DNA from: an uncultured Eubacteriales bacterium
Lineage (GTDB): Bacteria > Bacillota > Clostridia > Oscillospirales > Acutalibacteraceae
Direction of reading: 5' to 3'
Assembly (NCBI GenBank): GCA_900316345.1
Contig: ONCR01000005.1
Coordinates: 1 to 40,868 of the forward strand
Length of the DNA: 40,868 nt
Shown here: positions 1-8,291 of the stretch, one piece after another
Layout: each line of letters opens with the position of its first letter
How positions within the stretch are numbered: position 1 is the stretch's first letter
Made by a program: the position numbers and the translations under genes
Notes under the pieces: model-generated
What the model was told of the DNA's origin: nothing
Seen by the model: the letters and a program-made list of their open reading frames with translations, nothing else
The model's database searches: none

Positions 1-373
1 GGTCTGTTTCCTCTCCGTTTTTATCGAAGCTGACGGTATATTTTACCGCTTCGGTATAATGTACACGGTAGGTCTGGTCGCTGAAATAGCCCATCATCTG
101 CCATTCGCAGCCTGTATTGCCATCCTTTTTGTTTGTTGTAACCGTGAAGGAAAGTATCTGGTCTGATTCCTGTTCTACAACAACCGTGTAGTCATCATTT
201 GTGTATGTGCCGACAAATTTATAAATCGGGATTAATTCATCGTAATTTACGGATTGTGACGGCGTAAGGCTGTCAAACTTTTTTTGCTCTGCTGATTTGC
301 CTTCCTTGGAGCAACCTGCAAAAACGCAGGCGGTGAGCATCGCACAAAGTATCACGCATAGTACCTTTTTCAT
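1..373 (-). CDS. Putative lipoprotein, 3' end outside the window
   Basis: The first 124 codons of a minus-strand gene are visible; the C-terminus lies beyond position 1. The protein begins with a basic residue pair, a hydrophobic stretch and a lipobox (FAGC, Cys21), so it should be exported and lipid-anchored on the outer face of the membrane. The mature part starts SKEGKSAEQKK and is polar, with alternating beta-like segments. I do not recognise a domain. A strong AGGAGG ribosome binding site precedes the ATG. The gene follows the membrane-anchored protein at 384-878 by 10 nt, so it is probably the last visible gene of the kinase/regulator operon. Function unknown. Confidence 0.8.
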   Translation of the reverse strand, partial: MKKVLCVILCAMLTACVFAGCSKEGKSAEQKKFDSLTPSQSVNYDELIPIYKFVGTYTNDDYTVVVEQESDQILSFTVTTNKKDGNTGCEWQMMGYFSDQTYRVHYTEAVKYTVSFDKNGEETD

Positions 374-383
374 ATCCGTCCTC

Positions 384-878
384 CTATTCTGCTGCCGCAA
401 CATACGCTGCCATTTCATCGGCTGCAACACCTTCGCCTTCGGGGTTGAGCTCGATGAGGTAACTGTTGTAGTTTTCAATCCACGCAGCCGTATAAATCAT
501 ACCGTTCTTGCCGTTAAGGGTAATGGTATTTCCGTCAATCTCCTGCGTGGTTTCCTCTGTATAATTTTGGTCTGAAGTCAAAAGTTCTTCGCTTGCGAAA
601 ACGCGTTTGAGCGTTCCGCTCTTGCCGTATGTAACGATAATTGTGTTATCCTTTGCTTCATAATTAGATTCGGGAGTACCGTTCAGCCTGTCGGGATATA
701 ACATCCTCAGTTCGGGCGCAAACGTAGTTTTCTCCGGTTCTGATGAAGCATTCGTCCCTGCACTGTTGTTTGCTTTGTTGCTACTTGAGGTCATATTATG
801 ATTAATGGCCGCCGCAACAACAATCCCCATTACTAATACAAGGATAAATACAATTGCCAAATATTTTTTCTTATTCAT
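384..878 (-). CDS. Membrane-anchored extracytoplasmic protein, unknown function
   Basis: The 164-residue protein has a short basic N-terminus and one hydrophobic helix (about residues 7-25). A Ser/Asn/Thr-rich linker (about 28-50) leads to a small globular domain predicted to face outwards. The end of the helix lacks a lipobox Cys, so an uncleaved signal anchor or a Sec signal are both possible. An AAGGAG site lies just upstream of the ATG. It sits 11 nt after the response regulator and 10 nt before a lipoprotein gene, so it is likely co-transcribed with the two-component system and could be a signal-binding or target protein. That role is inferred only from position. Confidence 0.7.
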   Translation of the reverse strand: MNKKKYLAIVFILVLVMGIVVAAAINHNMTSSSNKANNSAGTNASSEPEKTTFAPELRMLYPDRLNGTPESNYEAKDNTIIVTYGKSGTLKRVFASEELLTSDQNYTEETTQEIDGNTITLNGKNGMIYTAAWIENYNSYLIELNPEGEGVAADEMAAYVAAAE

Positions 879-889
879 ACCGCTTCTCC

Positions 890-1684
890 TTAATAATAAT
901 TTTCAAGCTCAAATATGTACTGCTCAGCCCAGCTATACTGATTCATAAATTCACCGCTGTAACTGCTTGCCTTATCGGCTGTACCTGTTAAAAAGTTATA
1001 ATAGTCACAATAGAGATACCGTGTATCCACCGAATAAGCATTATTGTTGACTATGAGCAAAGCCTCAAATCCGCAACGCTTTAAATCCTTTTTCAGCGAA
1101 AACATAAGAGTTTTAAGATACGCATTATTCTTATCAGGCGAATTGGAATTTTCAAATATCGCCTCACATATTTCGCCCTTTGTGGCGGTTGCACCCTTCA
1201 GGCAAACGAGATAGGCTAAAATCTCCTTTTCCTTTTTTCGCTTGAAGGTTAACGGTACGCCGTCCTTAAACACCTCAAAATTACCGAAGCAGCGTACTTC
1301 TAATTTGCCCTTATCGGAATGAAGCGCAACGGGATTCCTAAGGTTCTGAAGCACCTCGATTAAGTCGTCGTCCATTACAGGCTTTAATATGTAACCGCTG
1401 ACATACAGTTTTAATGCATCCATCGCATACCGACTGTATGCCGTTACCATAACGATATTGATATTGGGTTTATTCTTCTTAATGTCCTGCGCCAGCATAA
1501 GCCCGTTTTTACCGGGCATCTGAATATCAAGAAAAGCAATATCAAGAGGCTGATTTTTTACGATATCGATAGCCTCTTCATAGTTTTCCGCGAAATAGTA
1601 CCGGTTTCCCGGACTGACGCGCTCAAGCGCATTTTTCAAATCCATACGCAGGATTTCTTCATCGTCGGCAATTAAGATTTGCAT
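890..1684 (-). CDS. Two-component response regulator with SARP-like output domain
   Basis: Residues 1-120 form a receiver domain: acidic pair D7/D8, phosphoacceptor D53 in FLDIQMPG, T81 and K101 (LKP). Residues from about 127 to 264 start KLEVRCFGNFEVFKDG and continue with a winged-helix pattern typical of SARP/BTAD-type activators (OmpR-like fold), rather than the LytTR or AraC domains usual for partners of LytS-type kinases. It should bind DNA when phosphorylated by the kinase encoded just upstream (1 nt between the two genes). Targets are unknown; the neighbouring envelope-protein genes are the obvious candidates. The receiver call is firm, the output-domain call moderate. Confidence 0.85.
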   Translation of the reverse strand: MQILIADDEEILRMDLKNALERVSPGNRYYFAENYEEAIDIVKNQPLDIAFLDIQMPGKNGLMLAQDIKKNKPNINIVMVTAYSRYAMDALKLYVSGYILKPVMDDDLIEVLQNLRNPVALHSDKGKLEVRCFGNFEVFKDGVPLTFKRKKEKEILAYLVCLKGATATKGEICEAIFENSNSPDKNNAYLKTLMFSLKKDLKRCGFEALLIVNNNAYSVDTRYLYCDYYNFLTGTADKASSYSGEFMNQYSWAEQYIFELENYY

Positions 1685-1685
1685 T

Positions 1686-2975
1686 TTATACCACCTTTGC
1701 AGGTATTGTAATTCTCACTTTTGTACCCTTGCCGATTTCGCTTTCAACGCTCAGCTTACCGCCGCAAAGCAGAGCCAGGCGCTTTTGCGTATTCTGAATA
1801 CCGACGCGGGTTTTGTTTTCTTCACTTAATATTTTTGTATCAAAGCCTACACCGTTATCGGTAATTTCAACGGTGTGGCTGTTGTTTTCAAATTTTGAGG
1901 TAACCGTTACAAGACCGTTCTTAATATCGCTGCTTCTGAGACCGTGCTTAATTGCATTCTCAACCAAGGTCTGAACGGCGAAGGGAGGAATTTTAAAATC
2001 CGTATCCGCCAAATCAAATTCTACGGAAATCTTATCGCCAAAGCGGCGCTGCTCAAGAGATACATAATGACGCACAAGGTCAAATTCACGCTTTGCCTTA
2101 ATGCAATTGTTTTCATTCAAAAAATCCGTGCAGCCGCGCATATAGCCTGCAAATTCATTGATAGCTTCAACCGCCTCAGCATTATCCCTGCAAAGATAGC
2201 GAATCGTCGTAAGGCAGTTAAAGATGAAATGCGGCTGTATCTGCTGATTAACAAGACGAATTCGCTCCTCCGTCAGCGTATGCTCAATATCAATGTTGTA
2301 TTGCATATAGTTAAAAACATAGGAAACAAAGAAAAGAATCGTTGAAACGGTAATGGCAAAGTAAGTCAGCGATATACCGTAACGGAATATCTGAATAATG
2401 ACCGATACAATCGGCAGAATCAGGTAAAGAATCGCCGCAGTTTTTTCAAAGGTGTTCAAATATTTTATGTAAGATAAAACAACGCCTAAGGTAATGATAA
2501 TACCAATAAATCCGATAATACCCGGCAAAATACCGTAGGTAAGACGGAAATAGGTGTTTCCGCTATCAAAGTCATACATAAACGGGTGTACGGCGTTGAT
2601 AATAAGAAGAATAACACCAAGCGCAAAAAATCCCCATTCAACATATGTCCAGTAAAGTCCTACAATACCGCTGCGTTTTTTAATAATATATGTCAGATAA
2701 TCCGCCACAAGAGGCATAATCAGAAACGCAAAGAAGAAGGCGGCAAAATTGGAAATACGAACAAGATAGTATTCAAAATATCCCACCGCTCCCCTCGAAG
2801 CCCAGGATACAGCGTCGCTTATCAGTAACAGAGCAACTGTTGTGATAAGCTTGAGAAGCTTATTGGCGCCTGCTTTATCAAAATGGCGGGTAATAAAAAT
2901 ACTAATGCCTGCTATAATGCAAAACAGAGCGCCCCATAATTCAATTGTAAAGTGTACTGTTTGTAAACTGGTCAT
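1686..2975 (-). CDS. LytS/YesM-type sensor histidine kinase
   Basis: The 429-residue protein has six to seven hydrophobic helices in residues 8-225, then a His_kinase (PF06580-type) core. The H-box is IQPHFIFN with phosphoacceptor H249. The ATP-binding domain has an N-box (LVENAIKHGL, about 336-345) and a DNGVGF G-box. There is no large extracellular domain, so it probably senses a signal in or at the membrane, perhaps through the two small membrane proteins encoded just upstream. It should phosphorylate the regulator at 890-1684, whose gene starts 1 nt downstream. The ribosome binding site (GGTGA) is weak. Confidence 0.92.
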   Translation of the reverse strand: MTSLQTVHFTIELWGALFCIIAGISIFITRHFDKAGANKLLKLITTVALLLISDAVSWASRGAVGYFEYYLVRISNFAAFFFAFLIMPLVADYLTYIIKKRSGIVGLYWTYVEWGFFALGVILLIINAVHPFMYDFDSGNTYFRLTYGILPGIIGFIGIIITLGVVLSYIKYLNTFEKTAAILYLILPIVSVIIQIFRYGISLTYFAITVSTILFFVSYVFNYMQYNIDIEHTLTEERIRLVNQQIQPHFIFNCLTTIRYLCRDNAEAVEAINEFAGYMRGCTDFLNENNCIKAKREFDLVRHYVSLEQRRFGDKISVEFDLADTDFKIPPFAVQTLVENAIKHGLRSSDIKNGLVTVTSKFENNSHTVEITDNGVGFDTKILSEENKTRVGIQNTQKRLALLCGGKLSVESEIGKGTKVRITIPAKVV

Positions 2976-3013
2976 TATGTCACCGCAAAAATAGTTTTTT
3001 TACAGAAGGAGCG

Positions 3014-3232
3014 TTAGTCTGTATTTCGAGATTTAAAATAAGTGTACTGCTTTGAACGGTCATCGGCAAGGGAATCTATCGTACCGAAATTTGCGGAAAA
3101 GAAGAACATAAGCGAGCCGATAACGCCGAGGATACCGAGTTGAAACTCGCCTAAAACTTCCCCGCCTGTCAGCAGGCGCACCACTTGATACAGCCTGCCG
3201 AAGGCAATGCAGCCGACGCCCAAAACAATCAT
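3014..3232 (-). CDS. Small membrane protein (72 aa) preceding the sensor kinase
   Basis: Two hydrophobic helices (about residues 2-20 and 30-48) are followed by a polar 24-residue tail. The ATG overlaps the TGA of the preceding 35-codon gene (ATGA), which indicates translational coupling. It ends 38 nt before the kinase start. I recognise no family. Its position at the head of a two-component operon, together with a kinase that lacks an extracellular sensor domain, suggests an accessory or sensory membrane subunit. This is inference. Confidence 0.6.
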   Translation of the reverse strand: MIVLGVGCIAFGRLYQVVRLLTGGEVLGEFQLGILGVIGSLMFFFSANFGTIDSLADDRSKQYTYFKSRNTD

Positions 3233-3336
3233 CTGGGCGTAAATCGCTTTTTCGGTTTAAAGAACTGCGTTATGCCATAGATAAAGCTTATCAGAGCACA
3301 GACACAGACAAAAATATTGGAAATTAAATAAACCAT
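3229..3336 (-). CDS. Very small membrane protein (35 aa), translationally coupled
   Basis: A 35-codon reading frame starts MVYLISNIFVCVCALI and ends in a basic tail (KPKKRFTPR). It forms one membrane helix followed by a positively charged end, so the N-terminus should face out. An AAAGG-type site lies about 8 nt upstream of the ATG. Its stop codon overlaps the start of the 72-residue membrane protein (ATGA). Coupling, composition and conserved gene order support a real gene. It is short enough to be missed by automatic annotation. Function unknown. Confidence 0.5.
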   Translation of the reverse strand: MVYLISNIFVCVCALISFIYGITQFFKPKKRFTPR

Positions 3337-3360
3337 TGCTTTACCTTTACAAACACCTTT

Positions 3361-3382
3361 AGGGCGGACAAAAATCCGCCCT
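3361..3382 (-). terminator. Hairpin after the giant surface-protein gene
   Basis: An 8-bp perfect stem (AGGGCGGA / TCCGCCCT) with a 6-nt loop lies 5 nt after the stop of the gene ending at 3387. Only a weak T-run follows on the minus strand, so read-through into the small membrane protein and kinase genes is likely. Confidence 0.5.
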
Positions 3383-3386
3383 TTGT

Positions 3387-6300
3387 TTAATGCTGGATTG
3401 TTAATTTGCCGACATCGGTAGTTTTGCCGACATAGCCGCCCGTGATTTGCGCCGAATCCTTAACAGCATTATCATAGCGCGCCACAAACATTGTAATTCT
3501 GTTGTCGCCCTTTGCTAAATAATCGTCGTCAGTCACAAGAATATTGGCGTTAAGGTCAATCGGTAGTTTTTCATCGCTGCGCATAACATATTCATATACC
3601 ACAAGGTCGTTTCGATAGTTTGTTTTGGCATATTCACTGTTATACGGCACACAGTCATAGCGTGAAAGAGCTAATGCTTTTATCGGCGAGAAATAATCAT
3701 ACGCAAGATAGGTTGCGGCATTGTTCTTTCGGTTATAGGTTTCGGATACATAGTCGCTGGTATAATACATATACAGCTCATCGCCGAGGTTGCCCTCGTT
3801 CAGATTTTTATTGGCAACCGGCGCATAGTAAATACTATTTTCCGAAACAAAACCGTCGGGATGATAGGGCTCGCCCTGAGTTACAACAATATCGCAAACT
3901 GCCTCTTGCATCTGTGCTCTTTTTTCCGCATCACGCTTATCAGAATCTTTTATTTGATTAATGGCGTTTTGGTCAAGCATACCGTAACGATAGCCGAGGT
4001 AAACTGAATGACCGGACGCTCCGTCGTTCAAATCAAGGTCCAAAAACTCAACACACTCGTTTGCAGCAAGCTCCAGCAATGCCTCATTCCTCGTGTTGCC
4101 CGTGCCGATGTAAAGTTTGTTAAAGAAGGCACCCTTAATATTAGAGTGGTCATAATGCAGATGCAGGAAAGAGGGGAGTCCATTATCCGCATAAACCGTT
4201 CTTTCGCCTTCAATATCGCTGTCCTTTGCACTGATTGCTGTTGCAGCGCCTGCAATCAATGCGTTGCTGTCAATGGATATATCCTCAATCGGCTGACCTG
4301 CGTTTACGCCTTTATTAAAGGTGTAATAGAGATAATAGTTATGCCCATTTACTCTCATCGGCGTCTGAATAGCGTCGCAATAATAAACGACTCTGCCGAT
4401 TTTAATTGTCTTTTCGGTAGTCCATTTATCGTTTTGTACAAGCAGCACACCCCTGATGGCGTTATTGGGGTTATCGGTTCGGGTCACGCCGACATAAGCA
4501 GAGGTACTAATATCCGGCGGAATCGTGCTTTGCTTAGCAGCGTCGCCGTTGTAATCGTTATGCTTGTGCCGGTCGCCATATACATTGTTTTCCGAACTGT
4601 TACTGCCCTTTCTGTTATACCAGGCGTCGCTCTGATTCACAGCAAGGTTTTTAATCAACACCTCATCAGCGCTTACTGCACAAGCGCTTGACATAGCATA
4701 CATATCGACCGAATATTTCAGTCCGTCCACGCTACCGCTGTCTTTTTTGCTGTTAATACCGTTTTGGTAAAGCTCCTTTGAGTAAGCGCCGAGCGCAATA
4801 GAGGCTATGTACTTACCCTTGGTTTTTGCTGCGCCCCTTATGTAGAGATACAGATGAGTGCCTTTGCCCTCCACCGTGTTGTCCTTGCCGAAATAAATAT
4901 CGGGATATCCGAAATCAAAGGTGTCGGTTGAAGAGGGGCACTGCAGGCTGGAAACGCAACGGAATGCACCCTTTGCCACGCTACCGTCAAGCGCTTTTTC
5001 GTTATTAAGCTTTACTTCAATGTCATTACCATTGGTTTGTGCGTCATACTTATTTTTCGTAATAACAAGGTCGCACAGCCTAAGAGGTTGCTTGCTTGCT
5101 GCATAGCCCGTAGCATAAAGCCCAACAGTTTGGTACGCCATATGGGTATAGCCATATTCAATAAAGTCAGAGGAGAAAGATGTATAATGCCTGTTATTGG
5201 TAATACCATAACAGCATTTCGTTTGCAGAACATTTCCCTGGTTGTTCATAAAGCTGTTAAAATTACTGATGGCTCTGTAAGTAAGAACTGAGTCCATAAA
5301 AAAGGCGTCTTGCCGGACATACATAGTGGAAGCAATGTAGCTTACAACACTGTTATCCGCCTGTTTTTTACTTACGGAATAAGGCAGGCTTGGAGTATAA
5401 GGCGTACCCTGGAACAAAGCCAAATCGTAGATTGCACGCTTTGGATTATAGGTATAGGTATAACCTATATGGGTTGTTAAATTTCTGCCGTAATGATGCG
5501 TAAAATCCTTAACTGCCTGCGTGAGATTGACATCGTCATACAGCTTCACATTTTTCATTTCTCTGAACTTATCTTCATAGAGGCTGAACGGGTCCACAAG
5601 CTTTGCAGGAAGCTTTTCATTTTTGTCTGTTGAATTAAGGTACTGATAAGAATCCGTGCCGTTGAAGAAAAATATGCCCGAAACATATTTTTCACCGCTC
5701 TTATACTGAACGGACGGCTCAAAATACAAATAACTATACTTTTTACTCTCCCACGAATATTCATATTGGGTGTAAGGTTTATATTCACTTTTATTTCCGG
5801 AATATCCGTTAATGTGCGTCACATTAAAATCATACGGAATTCCGCAGGCGAACGGCGTTACCGCCTCCCATCCCGCCTTAGCGTCGTTAGTTGAATTAGT
5901 AGCATGGAAGGAACCGGCAAGAATGGGCGAGCCTGCTTTCGGGTTAGTTGTAAACATAAGCGCGTCGTTTTGCGAGTTAGCATTGCTTTCGCCGCCACCC
6001 ATATTAACTCCGACCGTTCCCGCAAATATATACTGAGAATCACCGTAATTGACGGAGTTATTGCCGTTATACGGTGCGACGCGGATATCCGTGATAGCCT
6101 GGTCGGGATTCATGGTAACGGTGTAGCCCACATAGGTTGCATAGCCCATACCGGAAGAAAGATTGCGGTCAAAAATATTATATTTAATGGTCTGCTTGTT
6201 AATCTTTGCCTTTGCCTGTGCCTCGCTGTCCGCTGTTGCAACAATCAAGGATGCAAGATAACCGTTTGTAGCCTTCTTTTCTTCCGTTTGGCTTTCCTCT

Positions 6301-8291
6301 GCTTCGGGGGCTTCATCAGTCATCGACTTTTCTGTGCGGTAGAAAACATAGATGCCGCCTACTTTGTCCTTCTCACAAGAGTAGTTGCAGTTGCCCGCAT
6401 CCCTTTCGCCAAACGGGCGAAGCGGTGCATAGCCGTCGGGCGTTTTGGCGTCGCCATAAACAATCTTAAAGATATTGTTATCGTTGTCCATACGGATAGG
6501 ACTGCCTACCGCTTTATCCGTGGTATATGCAAGGGAGTTCCAGCGGCTTTCCTCCCAGCCGTTAAGGTCGCCGTAATATTTACCGTCATGCTCTTTATTG
6601 CTTAAAACGGTCTTGTACCTAATGGTGCCGATTTCGCCTCCCGCTATTGCCTGAGCGTCAATAACATAACCGGGAAGCTCAATATATTCCTCCGGGTCAT
6701 CCTCATCATCAATCAGGGATGTAATCCAGAAATAGAGTAGTAAAGCAACTGTTGCAACCGCTGCGACAACGCCTACCCACATGCCGACTGCGCCGACTAC
6801 TCCCACTATAGGAAGCATTGTAGTAAGCGTAGAGGCCAATGTAACAGAACTTGCCGTAGCTGCAACTGCAGTAACAATCTTTGCCGAAACGAAAACAATA
6901 ACGGAGAGCACGCCGATGGAAAAGGTTACCCATTTTGAGACAAGCTCAAAGCGCTCTCTACCGACATCAACCTCATCGTGCTTTATCACAAGATTGTTGG
7001 CGGCTTGCCTTCTTACCGCTTCAGAGGTAAAGGCAATTTTTGAATTCTGAAGGTCGTCATCCGCATTATCCCAGATAGAAATTGCATTACTGCCGTTATA
7101 CTCTTTTATCGCAGCTTGAACCTCTGGCAACGTTTCTTCAAACCTTTCCGCTCTTTCATTTTCGCCAAGATTTGAAACAGCAGTTAAAAAACCTGTATCG
7201 CCTACTAAATCGTTCTGTGCGTCGCTCATAACATCGATAAGCGGATAAAGCTGTGTTAAATCAATTTTATCAGCAGTCTGATGACCGACGTCTAAAAGCC
7301 ATTCGGCGATTGTCATGCTATCGTTATACGGGTATTCGTTTAACTTGTTAAATGCCTCGATATAAACGATATCGGCATCCTCGCTTTCAATATTGTCGGC
7401 TGCCTCAATTGCCTCCTCGTCTGTTTGCGCCTCTACATTAGGCTCGCCCTTCGGATTTCTTGCAATGGCGTTTTCATACTGCGTAACAAAGGATTGAATC
7501 TGCTTGAAGGTTTCCCTTGCGTTATCGTTATATTGCTTTTTCATATCCTTGATTTCATCCACGGTGGGATTGTTTTCAAGAATGGCATAAACAGGACTAT
7601 CGGGAAGCTGCTGCGCCCAGTTTAAAGATACCGTCTCGCCCTCTTCCTCGTCATAGCCGTTTTCATACGGCGCAATGCCTGCGTTCAAATACCCCATTAC
7701 TGCGTTAAGCGTTGCTGTGCTTGATTTGACAATCATGGTCATAAAGAAATCAAGGTCAGCCTTGCCCGCAACGATAAAGTCTCCGAGCTTCATATCAGCT
7801 TCGTCAACATAAAAGAGGTTAAGCCCCTTATAAGCGCTGATTGCCTTAGGGCTGTCTTCGCCGTATTTTTGGGCGAATTCCATGGCCGCCTCACGCATTG
7901 TGTTTGCAACACCCGACTGCTCGTTTTTAAGGTATTCCACCATCTCTTTGTAGTCATAAAGCTGGAAGCCGCTTTCCATACCGAGCATACGGATATCAGT
8001 AATTGCCATATCCGCATTTTTAGTTGTTTTATAGCCGAGATACACCTGAGTTTCACGGTTTGTTCCCTCATTCAGATTGCCCGGCTGGAAGGTATAGCCT
8101 TCGGCTTCAAGCGTTGATTTGGCTTCGTCTTTGCTTTTTGCACAGCAAAGCTTAATATCGCTGAGGTAAGTAACATTTGTGGATTCAGCGTATATCTGCA
8201 GGGGCATAATAAGCCCCATACATAGTGCAAGGAAAAAGCAAACTGCCGCAAGCATTCTTTTATACGCTTTATTATTCGTCATCGCTATCAT
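3387..8291 (-). CDS. Giant exported protein with repeated beta-prism-like units and a hydrophobic core
   Basis: About 1,634 residues. A Sec signal ends near YAES. A recurring unit reads roughly I-K-L...EA...GY...N...YLGY-T-NP--AI-DI. It is clear near residues 45-104 and recurs near 690-750, 950 and 1415-1460, with weaker copies (for example AYVGVTRTDNPNNAI). The pattern resembles the MABP/beta-prism family, which associates with membranes and is fused to pore-forming domains in some proteins; this assignment is from memory of the pattern. Residues 1-450 also include helical acidic regions. Residues 453-529 are almost uninterrupted hydrophobic sequence, enough for two or three membrane helices. 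The start at 8291 is preferred because AAGGGAG lies 8-9 nt upstream; 8300 is in frame but abuts the site. The gene overlaps the end of the beta-helix gene, so the two are coupled. Confidence 0.85.
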   Translation of the reverse strand: MIAMTNNKAYKRMLAAVCFFLALCMGLIMPLQIYAESTNVTYLSDIKLCCAKSKDEAKSTLEAEGYTFQPGNLNEGTNRETQVYLGYKTTKNADMAITDIRMLGMESGFQLYDYKEMVEYLKNEQSGVANTMREAAMEFAQKYGEDSPKAISAYKGLNLFYVDEADMKLGDFIVAGKADLDFFMTMIVKSSTATLNAVMGYLNAGIAPYENGYDEEEGETVSLNWAQQLPDSPVYAILENNPTVDEIKDMKKQYNDNARETFKQIQSFVTQYENAIARNPKGEPNVEAQTDEEAIEAADNIESEDADIVYIEAFNKLNEYPYNDSMTIAEWLLDVGHQTADKIDLTQLYPLIDVMSDAQNDLVGDTGFLTAVSNLGENERAERFEETLPEVQAAIKEYNGSNAISIWDNADDDLQNSKIAFTSEAVRRQAANNLVIKHDEVDVGRERFELVSKWVTFSIGVLSVIVFVSAKIVTAVAATASSVTLASTLTTMLPIVGVVGAVGMWVGVVAAVATVALLLYFWITSLIDDEDDPEEYIELPGYVIDAQAIAGGEIGTIRYKTVLSNKEHDGKYYGDLNGWEESRWNSLAYTTDKAVGSPIRMDNDNNIFKIVYGDAKTPDGYAPLRPFGERDAGNCNYSCEKDKVGGIYVFYRTEKSMTDEAPEAEESQTEEKKATNGYLASLIVATADSEAQAKAKINKQTIKYNIFDRNLSSGMGYATYVGYTVTMNPDQAITDIRVAPYNGNNSVNYGDSQYIFAGTVGVNMGGGESNANSQNDALMFTTNPKAGSPILAGSFHATNSTNDAKAGWEAVTPFACGIPYDFNVTHINGYSGNKSEYKPYTQYEYSWESKKYSYLYFEPSVQYKSGEKYVSGIFFFNGTDSYQYLNSTDKNEKLPAKLVDPFSLYEDKFREMKNVKLYDDVNLTQAVKDFTHHYGRNLTTHIGYTYTYNPKRAIYDLALFQGTPYTPSLPYSVSKKQADNSVVSYIASTMYVRQDAFFMDSVLTYRAISNFNSFMNNQGNVLQTKCCYGITNNRHYTSFSSDFIEYGYTHMAYQTVGLYATGYAASKQPLRLCDLVITKNKYDAQTNGNDIEVKLNNEKALDGSVAKGAFRCVSSLQCPSSTDTFDFGYPDIYFGKDNTVEGKGTHLYLYIRGAAKTKGKYIASIALGAYSKELYQNGINSKKDSGSVDGLKYSVDMYAMSSACAVSADEVLIKNLAVNQSDAWYNRKGSNSSENNVYGDRHKHNDYNGDAAKQSTIPPDISTSAYVGVTRTDNPNNAIRGVLLVQNDKWTTEKTIKIGRVVYYCDAIQTPMRVNGHNYYLYYTFNKGVNAGQPIEDISIDSNALIAGAATAISAKDSDIEGERTVYADNGLPSFLHLHYDHSNIKGAFFNKLYIGTGNTRNEALLELAANECVEFLDLDLNDGASGHSVYLGYRYGMLDQNAINQIKDSDKRDAEKRAQMQEAVCDIVVTQGEPYHPDGFVSENSIYYAPVANKNLNEGNLGDELYMYYTSDYVSETYNRKNNAATYLAYDYFSPIKALALSRYDCVPYNSEYAKTNYRNDLVVYEYVMRSDEKLPIDLNANILVTDDDYLAKGDNRITMFVARYDNAVKDSAQITGGYVGKTTDVGKLTIQH

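Noticed and set aside
3229..3336. 35-residue protein as an AgrD-like signal peptide precursor
   Set aside because: It has no AgrB-type processing gene beside it and no AgrD-like charged C-terminal recognition sequence; a membrane subunit is more likely.
4008..6605. Long plus-strand frames opposite the giant surface-protein gene
   Set aside because: They lack ribosome binding sites and family patterns and are explained by codon bias of the real minus-strand gene.
3387..8291. MACPF-type signature (GYTHM segment) in the giant protein
   Set aside because: The spacing and following glycine pair do not match the MACPF signature, so only the beta-prism-like repeats are claimed.
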